Positions 7,801 through 7,904 of a stretch of 7,904 nucleotides of DNA are shown in pieces. Source of the stretch: Dehalococcoidia bacterium (lineage in GTDB: Bacteria > Chloroflexota > Dehalococcoidia > GIF9 > AB-539-J10). The notes below the pieces were generated by a model that was given only the letters and a program-made list of their open reading frames with translations, had not been told where the DNA came from and did no database searches. The position numbers and the translations under genes are program-made. Position 1 is the stretch's first letter; each line of letters opens with the position of its first letter. The stretch spans positions 1 to 7,904 of the forward strand of contig JAOUDT010000048.1 in NCBI GenBank assembly GCA_029859145.1, read 5' to 3'.

Positions 7801-7904
7801 TTGTACCGGCAAACGGTATCTTTGTAGAGACGAGCCAGCACATGATGAATTCCGGGGCTACCATTAGCGGTGGGCGGACCTTCGTAAAAAGTATAATGTG
7901 GTCC
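4860..7904 (-). CDS. ileS: Isoleucyl-tRNA synthetase (N-terminus cut by window edge)
   Basis: Cytosolic class Ia enzyme that charges tRNA-Ile and hydrolyses mischarged Val-tRNA-Ile. The window holds 1014 residues plus the stop; the frame stays open to the right edge and opens with FYEGPPTANG, so only about 30-50 N-terminal residues are missing. From the N-terminal side: PGIHH in place of HIGH (7842-7856), KAGWDTHGLPVE, a CPRCG zinc knuckle, the CP1 editing domain (TTTPWTLSGN; GTGIVHIAPAYGEIDFE with the editing Asp), further CxxC pairs (CWRC, CQAC, CARC), CWFDSGA, and KMSKS at 6054-6068. Then come the helical anticodon-binding domain (WYVRRNRRRFW) and a C-terminal extension (KAGIKVRQPL, ending KKADPKS). 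The GTG at 7839-7841 lies inside the active-site motif and cannot be the true start. IleRS is preferred over ValRS or LeuRS because of the GWDTHGLPVE, editing and C-terminal sequences. It is convergent with the protease gene; its promoter lies outside the window. Confidence 0.97.
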   Translation of the reverse strand, partial: GPHYTFYEGPPTANGSPGIHHVLARLYKDTVCRYKTMKGYHVPRKAGWDTHGLPVELEVEKSLALASKVQIEEYGVARFNDHCRQSAFKYIKEWEAMTERLGYWLDMAHPYITLDNSYIESCWWIVKELWDKGLVYQGYKVTPHCPRCGTSLSSHEVALGYRDDAEDPSVYIKFQFAADSIKEGTGLHSVFSRSRMSIKSAFLLAWTTTPWTLSGNTALAVAPDADYAVVDVDNGYLILANTLVDKIGLGQYKVVETVKGSDLTGLHYEPLYKIPIAYSKGDKPAYRIIGGDFVSMEEGTGIVHIAPAYGEIDFEVGEKEGLPLVNTVDLDGLVKTSVPTGLTPNKRLEILEGVTPFVGFGPQKLNLPGRGKFVKDADKDILDDLKSRGLLFRSERITHTYPFCWRCDTPLLYYAKPAWYIRTTALKNELISGNTEINWYPDYIKRGRFGDWLENNVDWAFSRERYWGTPLNIWCCQACGTAEFPTHECVGGMDELRTKPGLDGLADQVDLHRPHVDEITFACARCGGRMRRVPDVIDCWFDSGAMPVAQWHYPFENKDKFRRNFPADFICEAVDQTRGWFYSLHAISTLLFNGPCFRNVICLGHVVDAQGEKMSKSKGNVIDPWTVINNYGADALRWYMLVSTPGEDNHRFSTKMLEETMRKFLFTLWNTYSFFTLYANVDHFVPQPAMTQNMQRKTFTEMDHWIISELNRLVREVTDSMDRYNLTSATRRIEEFVDNLSNWYVRRNRRRFWKSESDADKLAAYTTLYRCLVTLSQLLAPFVPFIAEELYRNLFRSVDPKARESVHLSDFPVADEAEINDKLNSDVELAMKISSLGRAARAKAGIKVRQPLAKAVIRVETDGEKKSLEKLATEVMEEINVKQLVVLSKGGEREEFSSNTPNYTMANDARYWVAIATELHPELVAEGVSRELVRHLQNMRRNARFDITDRIITYYQTGEPLISQVIRTFANYIKQETLSEELIDSLSPGETYGEKHHIANGDVCLAIKKADPKS

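Noticed and set aside
7839..7841. GTG as the start codon of ileS
   Set aside because: It falls inside the class I active-site motif; the frame stays open to the window edge and encodes FYEGPPTANG upstream, so the gene is cut by the window.
1..7904. An undescribed system such as defence, mobile or RNA-based machinery
   Set aside because: Every long open stretch is explained by a known housekeeping family; the two intergenic gaps are short and hold only promoter-like and repeat-like sequence.

Overview
This is an ordinary housekeeping stretch of a bacterial chromosome, densely coded, with a base composition near half G+C by eye. It holds five protein genes, two of them cut by the window edges, plus two intergenic gaps. 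I see no RNA gene, mobile element, CRISPR array or insertion sequence.

Layout from left to right: (1) On the minus strand, read from about 3530 down to 1 and beyond, lies an apparent three-gene operon: pyrG (CTP synthase), a small transaldolase 4 bp behind it, and rho (transcription termination factor), whose last 50 or so residues lie outside the window. (2) A 204-bp divergent promoter region (3456-3659) carries a minus-strand promoter with perfect TTGACA and TATAAT hexamers for the operon, an extended -10 promoter for the gene on the other side, and a 13-bp perfect palindrome between them. (3) On the plus strand is a membrane-anchored HtrA/DegS-type serine protease with one PDZ domain. (4) A 96-bp convergent gap with no recognisable terminator separates it from (5) ileS (isoleucyl-tRNA synthetase) on the minus strand, whose N-terminus lies beyond the right edge.

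The order pyrG-tal-rho matches a compressed form of the Bacillus subtilis region pyrG-fbaA-tal-murA-glpX-rho, so it is probably an old conserved arrangement. The IleRS has the PGIHH form of the class I HIGH motif and a long, zinc-finger-rich architecture. Together with the moderate G+C these suggest a non-proteobacterial lineage; Chloroflexota (Dehalococcoidia-like) is my best guess, held with low confidence because it rests on recall and not on a search.

The genes do not form one pathway. They supply CTP, pentose-phosphate carbon shuffling, transcription termination, envelope protein quality control and Ile-tRNA charging. I found no undescribed system. The points worth a second look are residue changes at normally conserved sites (CTP synthase Gln to His next to the glutaminase nucleophile; two Rho residues in the bicyclomycin pocket), the probable near-leaderless mRNA of the protease, the GTG start of pyrG without a Shine-Dalgarno sequence, and the palindrome in the divergent promoter region.
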